NCBI RefSeq assembly: GCF_013394385.1
Contig: NZ_AP022834.1
Span: 1 to 64,000 of the forward strand
Origin: Kocuria sp. TGY1127_2
GTDB lineage: Bacteria; Actinomycetota; Actinomycetes; Actinomycetales; Micrococcaceae
Direction: 5' to 3'
DNA: 64,000 bases
Part shown: positions 47,952-57,299 of the stretch, in pieces
Numbering within the stretch: the first letter of the stretch is position 1
Layout: each line of letters begins with the position of its first letter
Program-made: the position numbers and the translations under genes
Notes under the pieces: model-generated
What the model was told of the DNA's origin: nothing
What the model saw: the letters and a program-made list of their open reading frames with translations, nothing else
The model's database searches: none

Positions 47952-48905
47952 CTATTTCTTGCCTGAGGTTTGGAATTGCTTCAACGACCCGTACTGCGTT
48001 TGGAGGTTTTCAAATTCGGAAGAATCGTAGAACTCAGCACGGCCCCACGTGAACTGAACTGCGGTTTCGAGTCCGAATCGAACCGCGTCCAGAATCGCGT
48101 CCGGATAGCTTGCTCCCGTCACGCTTCCGGGAACTGCGGCCTTGGCTGTCAGCGCGAGTCCAATGACCGGGGCAACTGTCGCAACGTGTGGCTGCATGAT
48201 CGAGTTGAAGTGGTAGAACCCGTTCTCATAGGGAGTGATGTCCTGGAGCGATACGGGGAAAGTGAATGCGGGTTCTCCTGTCGCGTTCTCCAGGATGCTC
48301 ACCAGATCGGGGGCGACCGGCAGAATGTAGCCTTGCTTCGCCGTCGCAGAGATGGCAATCCCGCGGTGATTGATGATTTTGTTGCCTTTGGAGGTGTCCA
48401 CGGAAAGGATCGCGTCCATGGTCTTGTCGACCTCGTGATCGTTCATTTTCGCGGAGCTGATGGGCGAGCCCATGAAATCTACCGGCTTGTGTTCCTTGAT
48501 CGACACATGCGTGGCGACGTGAGTGGTGATAATGACGTCACCCTGAAGGATGGCTCCGGCCTCGTGCATGCGAAGGAGCTTCAGCGCAAGCGCCAAGGCG
48601 ACAATGGATCCGTCGGAGTCGGAGACCATGCCTATGCGCTCAGGCTGAGCTTGCTGGGCTCCCAAACGACCGATGATGCCCAGTGTTCGTTGTTTCCCGC
48701 CATGGGTTTTACCGTTGTTTCCCGGAATAACGACTTTGATGAAGTCGCACTTGAATGGCAGATTCGGATCATCGTAGGGGATGGAATCAACCGATATGGT
48801 GCACCCTTTGGCGTTAGCAGAGTCCAAGAGTTTTTTCGCCTCTGCTCCGCTAAGGCTCGGGCTGTCGATGAGGTTGATGACTTCTGAAACTTCTTTAATG
48901 CTCAT
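47952..48905 (-). CDS. DUF1177 family protein
   Basis: A 317-residue soluble protein matching DUF1177: motifs RIGMVSDSDGSIVALALALKL, GDVIITTHVATHV and SILENATGEPAFTFPVSLQD. The overall pattern of conserved Asp, His and Glu residues would allow a metal-dependent hydrolase similar to M20/M42 peptidases or deacylases, but this is inference. It overlaps pepE by four bases and precedes the OPT gene by 14. No experimental function is known to me for this family. Confidence 0.85.
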   Translation of the reverse strand: MSIKEVSEVINLIDSPSLSGAEAKKLLDSANAKGCTISVDSIPYDDPNLPFKCDFIKVVIPGNNGKTHGGKQRTLGIIGRLGAQQAQPERIGMVSDSDGSIVALALALKLLRMHEAGAILQGDVIITTHVATHVSIKEHKPVDFMGSPISSAKMNDHEVDKTMDAILSVDTSKGNKIINHRGIAISATAKQGYILPVAPDLVSILENATGEPAFTFPVSLQDITPYENGFYHFNSIMQPHVATVAPVIGLALTAKAAVPGSVTGASYPDAILDAVRFGLETAVQFTWGRAEFYDSSEFENLQTQYGSLKQFQTSGKK

Positions 48906-49627
48906 TTCTTCCCCTTGATTTCGCCAAGACTAAACATTTCCCCGGCAGCGATCGTTCTGGGCTGGACGTTGTTGCTGAACACAAGCCCGTCGCGGTCACC
49001 GAGAATAGTTCCGGTATCCCCCTGGACGTGGAGGGCGCAACCTTCGTATAAGGCCAGGACTTCCTCATTACAGTTCAGGGTTACGAACTCGGTCAGCCGT
49101 TCTTCACGGCTTTCACCGTTGTGACCGGCCGGTTTGCCGGATACGAAATGAGGATTGATCTGGAAGGGAACTAAGCCCAGGCCCACGAAGGAGGGCGGTT
49201 GCACGATCGGCATGTCATTGGACGTTCGGATGCTCGCCGTAGCTACATTTGTTCCCGCGCTCCAACCGACGTATGGGATGCCCTCGTCCATTACTCGGCG
49301 ACGGATTGGGTCGACGAGACCTCCGTGATAGAGACGATTCAGCAAGGCAAAGGTATTACCGCCGGCCACCGCGATTGCCCCCGCTTCAGCTACTGCGCGG
49401 AGAGGATCCGGTTCGTGATGAATAGAGCGAATGGTGTAGCCAAGCCGTGAGAACGGTTCGGCAGCAAGTGCTTCGTATTCGTCGTAGGTCGGGGTAATCG
49501 CCGCATACGGAATATAGAGGACATCTCTTGGTCCGCTACCCAGCAGGGTTCTTAGCTGGCTGGAGGCATGTTCGAGGTAGCCCAAGTCGTCTTTCTTAGA
49601 GCTGCTCATTAACATTGCATTTACCAT
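48902..49627 (-). CDS. pepE: PepE-like dipeptidase (peptidase family S51)
   Basis: A 241-residue peptidase similar to Salmonella alpha-aspartyl dipeptidase PepE. The catalytic Ser-Asp-His set is kept: Ser123 in GWSAGTN, Asp138 in SNDMP, His160 in NPHF, with GGNTF nearby. PepE cleaves dipeptides with N-terminal Asp. Here the residue after NDMPIV is Gln rather than Asp, so specificity may differ. It overlaps the aminotransferase gene by one base and the DUF1177 gene by four. GAGGTAGG precedes the ATG. Confidence 0.92.
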   Translation of the reverse strand: MVNAMLMSSSKKDDLGYLEHASSQLRTLLGSGPRDVLYIPYAAITPTYDEYEALAAEPFSRLGYTIRSIHHEPDPLRAVAEAGAIAVAGGNTFALLNRLYHGGLVDPIRRRVMDEGIPYVGWSAGTNVATASIRTSNDMPIVQPPSFVGLGLVPFQINPHFVSGKPAGHNGESREERLTEFVTLNCNEEVLALYEGCALHVQGDTGTILGDRDGLVFSNNVQPRTIAAGEMFSLGEIKGKK

Positions 49628-50826
49628 CAGTGCCTACCTCGTTCCTTCTCGAGAAATGATTTGATAATCGAGGTCATGCGGTCGATCTCGGTCTGGGAAT
49701 TGAAGTAATGCAAGGATGCTCGCGCCATCGTTTCGATCCCATAAGCCTTCAGAATCGGCGTGGCCATGAAGTGCCCAGACTCGATGATGATGCCCTGTTC
49801 CGCGAGGGCGGCTACCAGTTCAGCCGGGTCGATTCCAGCAACGTTGAATGGAATGATGCCCAAGCGATGGGTGGAATCCGGGGGCCCATAAACAGATGCC
49901 CCGTCGATGGATCGAATTTTCGTCACGGCATATTCGGTCAGTTCCCGCACGTGTGCCTCGATGTCCGCGACACCGATGTTCTCTGCGTAGTCAATGGCCT
50001 TTTCGAGGGCCAGGATGACAGGCACGTTGGGGGATCCTGCCTCGAAACGGCGAGCGGTGTCCGGGAATCCGATTCCGCCGTCCTCGCCTATTGAAGCGTT
50101 CCACCAGCCAGCCAGTACGGGAGAGAGATTCGAAATATGTTCTTGCCTGACGTATAAGATGCCGGACCCTTCGACGGACCGAAGGCCCTTCCTGGTGCAC
50201 GCCGAGAGGAAATCACAACCGATTTGGTTGATGTCGGTGGGGATCATTCCCAAAGATTGCGCCGCATCCACGTGAGTGAGAACTCCAGCTTTTCGGGCCA
50301 CCTGACATATCTGGGCAACTGGTTGCACAGCTCCAGTCACGTTGGACAGGGACACAAAACTGATAAGCCTGGTGCGTTCGGAGATGGCGTTTGCAACCGA
50401 CGTGGGATCGATCAGACCGTGTTCATCTGCCCTGACGGTAACGATTCGAATGCCTATTTCCGACTCCAACTGGCGCCAGATGGCAACGTTGCTGAGCATC
50501 TCAGTATCGGGCAGGATCAGCTCATCGCCTGCCCTCCACACAATCCCTCGGCCTATCAAGGAAATCGATTCCGTACCGTTGCGGGTGAAGGCGATTTCCT
50601 CTGGTTCTGCGCCGATAAACCGTGCGGTTTTGCCCCGTATGTCTTCGATTTTTCGGTAAATCTCTGCTCGCAGTGACGGCAGGTACGGACCTGAGTCCAC
50701 CGTCTTGGCGAGGTAGTCGGTCATTGCTTGTACGGCACTTCTGACAGGCGGTGCAGCGGCTGCCGTATCGAAATATGCGTATCGATGGGTTACCGGGGTC
50801 TCATCCCTCACGCGTTGCCACTTCAC
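49627..50826 (-). CDS. Class V aminotransferase (cysteine desulfurase-like)
   Basis: A 399-residue PLP enzyme. Asp187 lies in HVDAAQ and the Schiff-base lysine is Lys213 in CTRKGLRSVEG. Class V members include cysteine desulfurases, kynureninases, isopenicillin-N epimerases and amine lyases. There is no obvious active-site cysteine loop, so a desulfurase role is not certain. GTG start with AAAGGTGG upstream. It is the first gene of the operon and is divergent from an IclR regulator (99 bases between start codons). Confidence 0.9.
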   Translation of the reverse strand: MKWQRVRDETPVTHRYAYFDTAAAAPPVRSAVQAMTDYLAKTVDSGPYLPSLRAEIYRKIEDIRGKTARFIGAEPEEIAFTRNGTESISLIGRGIVWRAGDELILPDTEMLSNVAIWRQLESEIGIRIVTVRADEHGLIDPTSVANAISERTRLISFVSLSNVTGAVQPVAQICQVARKAGVLTHVDAAQSLGMIPTDINQIGCDFLSACTRKGLRSVEGSGILYVRQEHISNLSPVLAGWWNASIGEDGGIGFPDTARRFEAGSPNVPVILALEKAIDYAENIGVADIEAHVRELTEYAVTKIRSIDGASVYGPPDSTHRLGIIPFNVAGIDPAELVAALAEQGIIIESGHFMATPILKAYGIETMARASLHYFNSQTEIDRMTSIIKSFLEKERGRH

Positions 50827-50925
50827 GGATCCACCTTTGTCTGCGGTTCTTTAGTTCTTGAACAAAAGTATGATCTGGGCAACACTGGCCATGCCAGAGT
50901 TTCCCGGAGAGAGGGATAAAAGATC
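50827..50925. promoter_or_regulatory. Divergent promoter and operator between the PLP-enzyme operon and IclR
   Basis: It contains the palindrome GTTCTTGAAC (50854-50863) and a -10-like TATGAT (50869-50874) reading toward the iclR-type gene. Its position suggests the IclR-type protein controls both directions. Confidence 0.5.
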
Positions 50926-51687
50926 ATGGTGGAACGTGTTCACGGAGCGGCACATGCTTTGGATGCCTTGCTGGCCTTCGATGCAGAACGTGACAGTCTG
51001 GGGGTTTCGGAACTCGCCAGACGTCTCGGTTGCAGCACATCGACAGCGCAGCGTGCCGTTAACACACTGTGCGAGCTCCAATTCCTGCGTCGTGACGACC
51101 AGACCAGGCGTTACTACCTGGGAACAGCCGTACTCCAGCTCACCAAGGCCTGGAATCGGGCAAGTTCTCTCAAGAGGTTCGCTGAACCCATCATCATCGA
51201 TCTGGCCGCAACCACGGGGTTAGTAGCGACGTTTGCTGTGCCTGATCATGCCCACATGCGCTCCCTCGTCGCTTGCGACGGTAAGGAAGGCGCACTGCGG
51301 GGGTACCCGATGGGAGGAGAGTTGTTCCCCGCTCACGCCGGGGCGATTTCTAAGGTCTACTACGCACAGTTGCCCGAGAAGGCACGGGCCAGGTTTGTCA
51401 CGGGTCGGCCGATGGCCAAGTTCACCGCTACAACTACAACCGTTCCATTACAGCTCGAGCAAGAGTTTCGAAAGATCGCGAGGGTCGGGTATTGCTCGAC
51501 TCATGGGGAATATGATGAAGCGGTCTCGGCTCTGGCGGTTCCTGTGCTGGTGAAAGACGACCCGCTCGGCGCCATTTCTGTTGCCACGCGAGGCGATCTG
51601 GTCGTCGATTCCACACTGATTGCACAATGCAAGCAGGCCTCCAGCGATCTGCAATCGTTGCTTTCCCTGCAACGTCGCAGACGTTAA
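50926..51687 (+). CDS. IclR family transcriptional regulator
   Basis: A 253-residue regulator. An N-terminal winged helix (about 8-65, with LGVSELARRLGCSTSTAQRAV) is joined to an IclR effector domain (residues about 80-250, with GYCSTHGEYDEAVSALAVPV). It is divergent from the aminotransferase / PepE / DUF1177 / OPT operon, so a local repressor or activator role is likely. The inducer is probably the imported compound or a product of it. Confidence 0.92.
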   Translation: MVERVHGAAHALDALLAFDAERDSLGVSELARRLGCSTSTAQRAVNTLCELQFLRRDDQTRRYYLGTAVLQLTKAWNRASSLKRFAEPIIIDLAATTGLVATFAVPDHAHMRSLVACDGKEGALRGYPMGGELFPAHAGAISKVYYAQLPEKARARFVTGRPMAKFTATTTTVPLQLEQEFRKIARVGYCSTHGEYDEAVSALAVPVLVKDDPLGAISVATRGDLVVDSTLIAQCKQASSDLQSLLSLQRRRR

Positions 51688-51726
51688 ACACCATAAAGAA
51701 CGAATTCGGCTTGGCCCTACCATCGT

Positions 51727-52020
51727 TGAGTGGACACCGAATTTAGGTAGTGGCTACTGCTGTTGTTAGGCGAGTGCAACGATGACAAGTGTGATGAGGA
51801 AGCGTCTGAGTTTCACCCCGGAGTATCAGCAGGATCTGTGATGCCGATGATCGAGCCTGCTCGCACAGGCGCCATTGTTCCCGTGGAAATCGGCGTCGGC
51901 GCGCAAACGCTGGGCGGAGGGCGACAGAAGATCGAGCTGGAGAAGGAGCTCTCGGTGGCCGCCTCGATGCGGCAGAAGGGGCTGGCAAGGGCATTAGCCC
52001 GCGGATGTTCGTTCTGGTGA
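51727..52020 (+). mobile_element. IS3-family transposase OrfA remnant
   Basis: At 51782 a frame reads MTSVMRKRLSFTPEYQQD, the typical start of an IS3-family OrfA (MRKRxxFTPEYRAE...), then stops. A second frame (from about 51850 to 52019) carries the remnant IEPARTGAIVPVEIGVGAQT and then ELEKELSVAASMR. The bases TGGACACCGAATTTAGG before it may be an IS end. The gene is truncated and frameshifted and cannot make a transposase. Confidence 0.7.
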
Positions 52021-52164
52021 CCACGATCGTAGCAGTGCAAGGTAGGTCTGTCTGCGTGGATTGGCAGAAAGGGGGGCTCAACACTGGTTGATAAAACGGC
52101 CGCACGTTACGGAGGGGCCGCACGGCCTCGGCTGACCGATCATTCTTCTGCTTCTATTTGATGG

Positions 52165-52360
52165 AGTTTTAAAACTGCGAACGTGCTTGGCTTTGGCTCG
52201 GCTCATCGGATTCGCTAGCCGACCGCACGTATGCCCTACTAGGCCAATCCTCACCACGGACTTGGTCTGTCCTACACATAGGGCACGGGAGTGGTTCGCC
52301 GCTCACGACATCAACCCAATCGACAAGATCGTTACCGACAATAGGCCTGCTACCGCGCTG
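52165..52360 (+). mobile_element. IS481-like transposase fragment
   Basis: A frame from about 52187 reads REWFAAHDINPIDKIVTDN, close to the DDE-region segment of IS481-type transposases (FFAAHGIxxxxVxTDNG). The next two bases break the frame. Reading on gives ACYRA, the expected continuation of the motif. The fragment covers only the middle of the enzyme and runs up to the end of the SorC gene on the other strand. It is clearly non-functional. Confidence 0.7.
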
Positions 52361-53357
52361 AGGGCTTCGCTTGGTCGATCAGTTGCTGCGCCGTTGTAAC
52401 GTCGGTGACCAGATGCGTTATAAGGCCTCCGTTCAACGCACCGTACAGGGCTGTCACCTTCCTGGCCCCACAGGTCACGCATACGCGGTAGCGACTGGAC
52501 CGGAGGCCCTCCAGGTCGGGACCGCTTGTTCTGCGGTTGAATTCAATGTCATGCGACGATCCGTCCTTTCGGAAGTACGTTGCCGAGATCTCACCGACAC
52601 ATTGCTCGGATTCGAGTTCTCGAGAGTCGTCCGTGCCGACGTAGTAGCCGGCCAGATAGGGGCCGTTGGGCAGGTTGTCGTCTAGCGTGCCGACGTTGAA
52701 AAGGACAAGGTCCGCCGTCTGTTGCAGGCGCCGGATTCGTGCAATGCTGCGTTCGGAAAACAGCGCGTCACGCGTCACGGGCGAGTCGAAGAAAAGCGGC
52801 ACAGGGAACTGTTGGACGTACGCGTTGAAAGCAGTACCGAACCTTTCCATGATCAGATTGGAGTAGTGGATCCCGCTGGTGATGGAGTTGCCGAATCCGT
52901 TGAGTTGAACGACTTGGCAATTGACGGTCGATTTGGGGGTCAGGCATCTGCTCACCGAATCGATCATGGTGCCCCAAGAAATAGCCATGACCATGTCGGA
53001 CTCCAGCAGCTCATGAACGAGATGCGCACCGCGCAGAGCAACCGCCTCAAGGCTTTCGCCCACGTCTGACGATCCAGTGGGAACCACCGTACAGCTTTCT
53101 AAGCCGTATTCGTCCTTTAGCCTATTCTCGATGACCAAGTCATTGGATCGTCCTGGACGGACTCGGACTTCGATGAGTCCGACCTCTTTAGCCCAGCTGA
53201 GCAGTCGGGAGACCGTTGAACGCGACATACCAAGAGCCCGCGCTATCGCCTGCATTGTTTGTCCCTGGGCGTAATACCGCGATGCGACTTCGAGGGCTTT
53301 GGCCCGCTTGTCGTGGAGATACGGGTCCCAATTGTCACCGGTCTGGGAAAGTGTCAC
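52350..53357 (-). CDS. SorC/DeoR-type sugar-binding transcriptional regulator
   Basis: A 335-residue regulator. An N-terminal helix-turn-helix (QAIARALGMSRSTVSRLLSWA) is followed by a sugar-phosphate-binding domain with SWGTMIDSV and VGEISATYF elements. The GTG start has weak ribosome binding. It is downstream of an MHS transporter (98 bases) and an FAD oxidoreductase gene on the same strand, which it probably controls. The inducer may be a phosphorylated sugar or organic acid derivative. Confidence 0.9.
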   Translation of the reverse strand: MTLSQTGDNWDPYLHDKRAKALEVASRYYAQGQTMQAIARALGMSRSTVSRLLSWAKEVGLIEVRVRPGRSNDLVIENRLKDEYGLESCTVVPTGSSDVGESLEAVALRGAHLVHELLESDMVMAISWGTMIDSVSRCLTPKSTVNCQVVQLNGFGNSITSGIHYSNLIMERFGTAFNAYVQQFPVPLFFDSPVTRDALFSERSIARIRRLQQTADLVLFNVGTLDDNLPNGPYLAGYYVGTDDSRELESEQCVGEISATYFRKDGSSHDIEFNRRTSGPDLEGLRSSRYRVCVTCGARKVTALYGALNGGLITHLVTDVTTAQQLIDQAKPSAR

Positions 53358-53454
53358 GTGGTGTTTCCACCCACTTCGTCATCGATCTTTGAGTGTTCCT
53401 GGGTGAAAAGCAATCCCACATCCAGGGGTCTTACTAGCCATTGTTGGAGCTAGT

Positions 53455-54792
53455 TCAGCTAGTCTCAAGTGCTCCATCCGCCTTGTACTTCTGGGGGTCG
53501 ACAAAGTCCATGTCACGTCGATCGGGTGTACCGACGACCCCGGCGATTGCTATGACACACAGTACGATCATGACCACTGACAAAGCCCAGGTGCCGGATG
53601 TCAGGTTACTGAGCCAGGCGAAGATAAAGGGCAACGTACCGCCGATCGCAGCGGATGCGACTTCGCGACTGAACGCCATTCCCGTGTACCGGACGTTCGT
53701 CTGAAACATCTCCGCCAACATGGACTGCTGCGAGCCCAGCATGAGGTCCAGAGCAAAGGTCAGCACCAAAACTATGGCGAACCAGATCGCGATCGTATTT
53801 TTGGTGTCGAGTAGCCAGAACATCGGGAAGGCAGCCAGGATCGTCAGGGTTGCGCCCGCGATGAAGATTCTTTGTCTGCCGAATCTGTCGGACAGATAGC
53901 CAGCCAGCGGTATTGTCGCGAGTTTGATGACATTGGCAATGAGCAGTCCGATTGTCCCTATGGAGGCGGCGAGCCCTAGGTTGTCCGTGATGTAGGTCAG
54001 CAGATAGACGCTTGGCACGTAGGTGGCCACGTTTGGCCCAATGCTCAACAGCAATCCCCGAATCACGGTCTTCGGTTCCCTCTTGAACACTTCTACAATG
54101 GGCGCTCTGGCCTGTGATTCCTGTTCCTCCACGTTGTGCACGTAGGCCGGGGTCTCCGTGAGCTTGGCTCGGAAGTACAGACCGACTACGACGAGCAGAC
54201 TACTGAGCAAGAATGGAACCCGCCAGCCCCACGCCAGGAACGCCTCCTGCGGTAGAAAGGTGAACGGAGTCAGTACGATCGCCGCGCCGGCAGCTCCCAG
54301 CCCGTTGCCTGCATTCGGCAATGCCGTGAAGAAGCCTCGCCGCGACTTGGGTGCATATTCTGCGGCCATCAGGGAGGCGCCGGCGAGCTCGGCTCCGGCG
54401 CCCAGACCCTGAAGGACGCGGAGGATGACCAAGAGGATCGGCGCTGCCACTCCGATTGTGGCATAGGAGGGAATGAGGCCCATGAGCGTGGAGGCTGCAC
54501 CCATGAGGATCACCGTTGCGGTAAGCACGGGCTTGCGCCCGACCTTGTCGCCGAGGTGGCTGAAGATTATCCCGCCAAATGGCCGGGCGAAAAAGCCGAC
54601 CGCAAAAGTCGCCAACGACTGGAGCACCCCGGCGGCCGGATCGCCCGATGGAAAGAATACGTGGCCAAATACTACGGCCGCCGCGGTTCCGAATAGCAAG
54701 AAGTCGTACCACTCCAACGCAGTTCCGATCACACTGGCAGCTACGACGCGATTGCGCATCGATCGTGAGGTGTCTGTCTTGTCAACTTTCAT
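53455..54792 (-). CDS. MHS family MFS transporter (organic acid:H+ symporter)
   Basis: A 445-residue, 12-helix transporter of the metabolite:H+ symporter family: RVVAASVIGTALEWYDFLLF in helix 1, FARPFGGIIFSHLGDKVGRK, and RVLQGLGAGAELAGA in helix 4. Members carry shikimate, dicarboxylates, tricarballylate and similar acids. It starts one base after the FAD oxidoreductase ends, with GGAGG inside that gene's tail, so the two are translationally coupled. Confidence 0.92.
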   Translation of the reverse strand: MKVDKTDTSRSMRNRVVAASVIGTALEWYDFLLFGTAAAVVFGHVFFPSGDPAAGVLQSLATFAVGFFARPFGGIIFSHLGDKVGRKPVLTATVILMGAASTLMGLIPSYATIGVAAPILLVILRVLQGLGAGAELAGASLMAAEYAPKSRRGFFTALPNAGNGLGAAGAAIVLTPFTFLPQEAFLAWGWRVPFLLSSLLVVVGLYFRAKLTETPAYVHNVEEQESQARAPIVEVFKREPKTVIRGLLLSIGPNVATYVPSVYLLTYITDNLGLAASIGTIGLLIANVIKLATIPLAGYLSDRFGRQRIFIAGATLTILAAFPMFWLLDTKNTIAIWFAIVLVLTFALDLMLGSQQSMLAEMFQTNVRYTGMAFSREVASAAIGGTLPFIFAWLSNLTSGTWALSVVMIVLCVIAIAGVVGTPDRRDMDFVDPQKYKADGALETS

Positions 54793-54793
54793 G

Positions 54794-56188
54794 TCACGCC
54801 TCCATCGGCACCTTGTAGCTGGGTCCGAGGTAAGCGCCCTCCTCAGTGAGCCGACGCTGCAATTCTGTGACGTCTACCTCGACCGGATTGACACCATGGT
54901 CGATTGCCAATCCGGCGGCCTCGCCGGCGGCCTGGCCGATCGCAAAGGCCGGTGGCATGACGCGCACAGCCGCCAGAGCCTCGTGTGTTGCCGATATGCA
55001 CCGACCGGCGGCGATCACACCAGTCAGCGAGATGGGGACAAGGGAGCTATAGGGGATCTCGTAGATATTTGCGGTGGCCGGCAACTCATCGTCGAAGGGG
55101 CCCTGCGTGCTTGAAGGGCTGTGGATGTCCGCGGGATATCCGGCAACGGCGATGACGTCGTTGAAATGTCGCCCTTCGACCAGATCGCTTAGGGTCAACG
55201 TGTACTGCCCGGTGATTCGCCGCGACTCGCGCACGCCTACGGTTGCGGCGGTCTCGGTGACGCGTGCCCGTTCCAGGCCGGGAAGCCGGTCGTGAAAGAA
55301 CCGCATGAGTTCGGGGATCTGGTGGCGTGTGATGATTTCTGCAGCGGTGAGATCTGCCGATTTCGTGCCGTCCTTGCCCAAGACTCGCGTTGTGTTGATA
55401 CTCCAGACACCGGGCTGCATGGTTTTGAATAGCTGGACTCCGCGGCGGGGAAGATCATAGGTGCCCTCTGCCTGTGCCTGTTCCACCAAGTGCTGGTAGG
55501 GGAAGTGCTCATCGGGATTTTGCCGTTTGTACTCTTCTACGGACTCGTCGTCTACATCTGCTATGCGGAAGAACACTGTCATCGGCTGAGTCAGTCCGTC
55601 CTCGGTGCGTCCGAGGTCGAACTTTCCACCACCATGCGCGACGACGTCACCGTCCCCGCTGCAGTCGATGGTGATTTTGGCCGGGAAGAACGTCAGGCCG
55701 TCTTTGTTCCCGACGATGACTCCCTTGACGTTCTCATGCTCGACAACGGTGTCGACAACAAAGCTGTGAAGCACGATGTCGACGCCGGCCTCTTGGCACA
55801 TATCCAGGGCCTCGAGTTTGGCGGCCTCCGGGTCGAATGGTGTGACGGCCTCGTGGCCGAACTTCATGAACCCAGCGTATGGCGTCCCTGACTTAGTCTT
55901 GGAAGGGTGCACAGCCGCACCCTGTTGTTCTAGTCGCGTAATGAACTCGTCGAAGATCCCCCGTACCAGTTGGACAGAGCCGTCCAGAGAGAATGATGTC
56001 ATGCACGGGTTCACCATCCCCGCCGTCAGGTTCCCGCCTAGAAAGCCGTACTGTTCCACGATTCGGGTGCTGTTGCCAGATCTTCCCGCGGCTATTGCTG
56101 CCGCCAACCCAGAAGGTCCACTGCCGACCACCAGTACGTCGGTTTCCGGCGCGATCGAGATTTTCTTCTCGTAGTGCATTGTGACCAT
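54794..56188 (-). CDS. FAD-dependent oxidoreductase
   Basis: A 464-residue flavoprotein of the PF12831 type: dinucleotide motif DVLVVGSGPSGLAAA, then EQYGFLGGNLTAGMVNPCM and a late GRCISATHEALAAVRVMPP. Such enzymes oxidise hydroxy acids, amines or unsaturated acids with FAD. The start at 56188 follows GGAGG, and a TTG six codons upstream is less likely. It is the first gene of the operon ending with the SorC regulator. The substrate presumably enters by the coupled MHS transporter. Confidence 0.88.
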   Translation of the reverse strand: MVTMHYEKKISIAPETDVLVVGSGPSGLAAAIAAGRSGNSTRIVEQYGFLGGNLTAGMVNPCMTSFSLDGSVQLVRGIFDEFITRLEQQGAAVHPSKTKSGTPYAGFMKFGHEAVTPFDPEAAKLEALDMCQEAGVDIVLHSFVVDTVVEHENVKGVIVGNKDGLTFFPAKITIDCSGDGDVVAHGGGKFDLGRTEDGLTQPMTVFFRIADVDDESVEEYKRQNPDEHFPYQHLVEQAQAEGTYDLPRRGVQLFKTMQPGVWSINTTRVLGKDGTKSADLTAAEIITRHQIPELMRFFHDRLPGLERARVTETAATVGVRESRRITGQYTLTLSDLVEGRHFNDVIAVAGYPADIHSPSSTQGPFDDELPATANIYEIPYSSLVPISLTGVIAAGRCISATHEALAAVRVMPPAFAIGQAAGEAAGLAIDHGVNPVEVDVTELQRRLTEEGAYLGPSYKVPMEA

Positions 56189-57299
56189 GATGCGTTTATC
56201 CTCCAATTGTCAAAGACTGGTCCACCGTCTGTAACGGTTTTCTCAAGCTAGTGGCCGTGTTCAGCAGGTCTCAACGATTTTGAACATTCGTGCGATATGC
56301 ACATCGGGTGCAGCCCACCTACTCCTCCATAAGTGCTTTCCCGACAAACGGGGTTGTAGAGCGGATGCCGATGCGACCTGGGCGCACATCTTGTTTGACA
56401 TCAAGGTCGTGTCAGGACGGTGGCCCGATCAGGCACGGCGGGTGCCGCGGGTCTTCTTCTGCGATGCCACCGAACTCTTCCCACTCGTCTCAGAGGGTGT
56501 CTGGGCACCTGCAATCGAGACGTCCCCCAGGGCAATACGACCGATATGAGTCAACGTGAGGGCCCCGCACACCTGACGAGAAGTATCAGAAGTATCAATT
56601 GCTCGAAGAGCATTGTCCGGGCAATCGGTTGGAACTGGTTGCCCGTCACCCCTCGCCCTGTGCGGGTTGATAAATCAGGAACGGATAATGCACCTCATGG
56701 CAAAGCTCGTAAGGCAATAACGGCGGCGAGATTGAGGGCGAGGGTATTGCGTTGGCGTCAAATGAACGGCTAACGCTGAAACGGATAAAGTCCTTGAGAC
56801 CTTACTGCGGAAACACAACGAAAATCGAAATGCCAGCAAATATGGCCACCGATCAAGGGCCGTCCATCCAGCAGGTGCAGGAATTTTTCCAACGGGCCGC
56901 GGGAGGAACATTCCGAAATAGACGCAGGCCTGTTGTAGCTACTGATTGATGCGGCGCGTAAGGCGGCGGTGGCCCACGGTACAGCCGTGCATGTACACCA
57001 TGTCCCGGGTAGGTTCCGAGCTTGCCGGTGACTTGTCCGTGGACTTGCGTGTGTGTGCTCGACTAGGTACACGATGCCTCACGCGGCGTTGGGTAACAGG
57101 GGAGCGGCGGACTTAACGCTTTGCTGCGCTGGGGTTGCCTGCTGATACGGTGACCTCTGTGATTCCGATAACCATCGTGTCCCCCAGGGGGTCGGTGTCC
57201 GCCGGCGGGCGGCCAATTAACTGAGCTTTCTCCAGGTGCGGACTTCTGAATCGGACCAATCCTCGCCTACTCTGGCACTGATTTTTGGAGAGAGATTTT
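56189..57299. other. 1.1 kb region without a recognisable gene
   Basis: The region between the FAD oxidoreductase and the MatC-like carrier has no frame with family resemblance or a convincing ribosome binding site. The outward promoters of both flanking genes must lie at its ends. It may be decayed insertion-element DNA like that at 51.7-52.4 kb, but no transposase motif was found. Confidence 0.4.
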
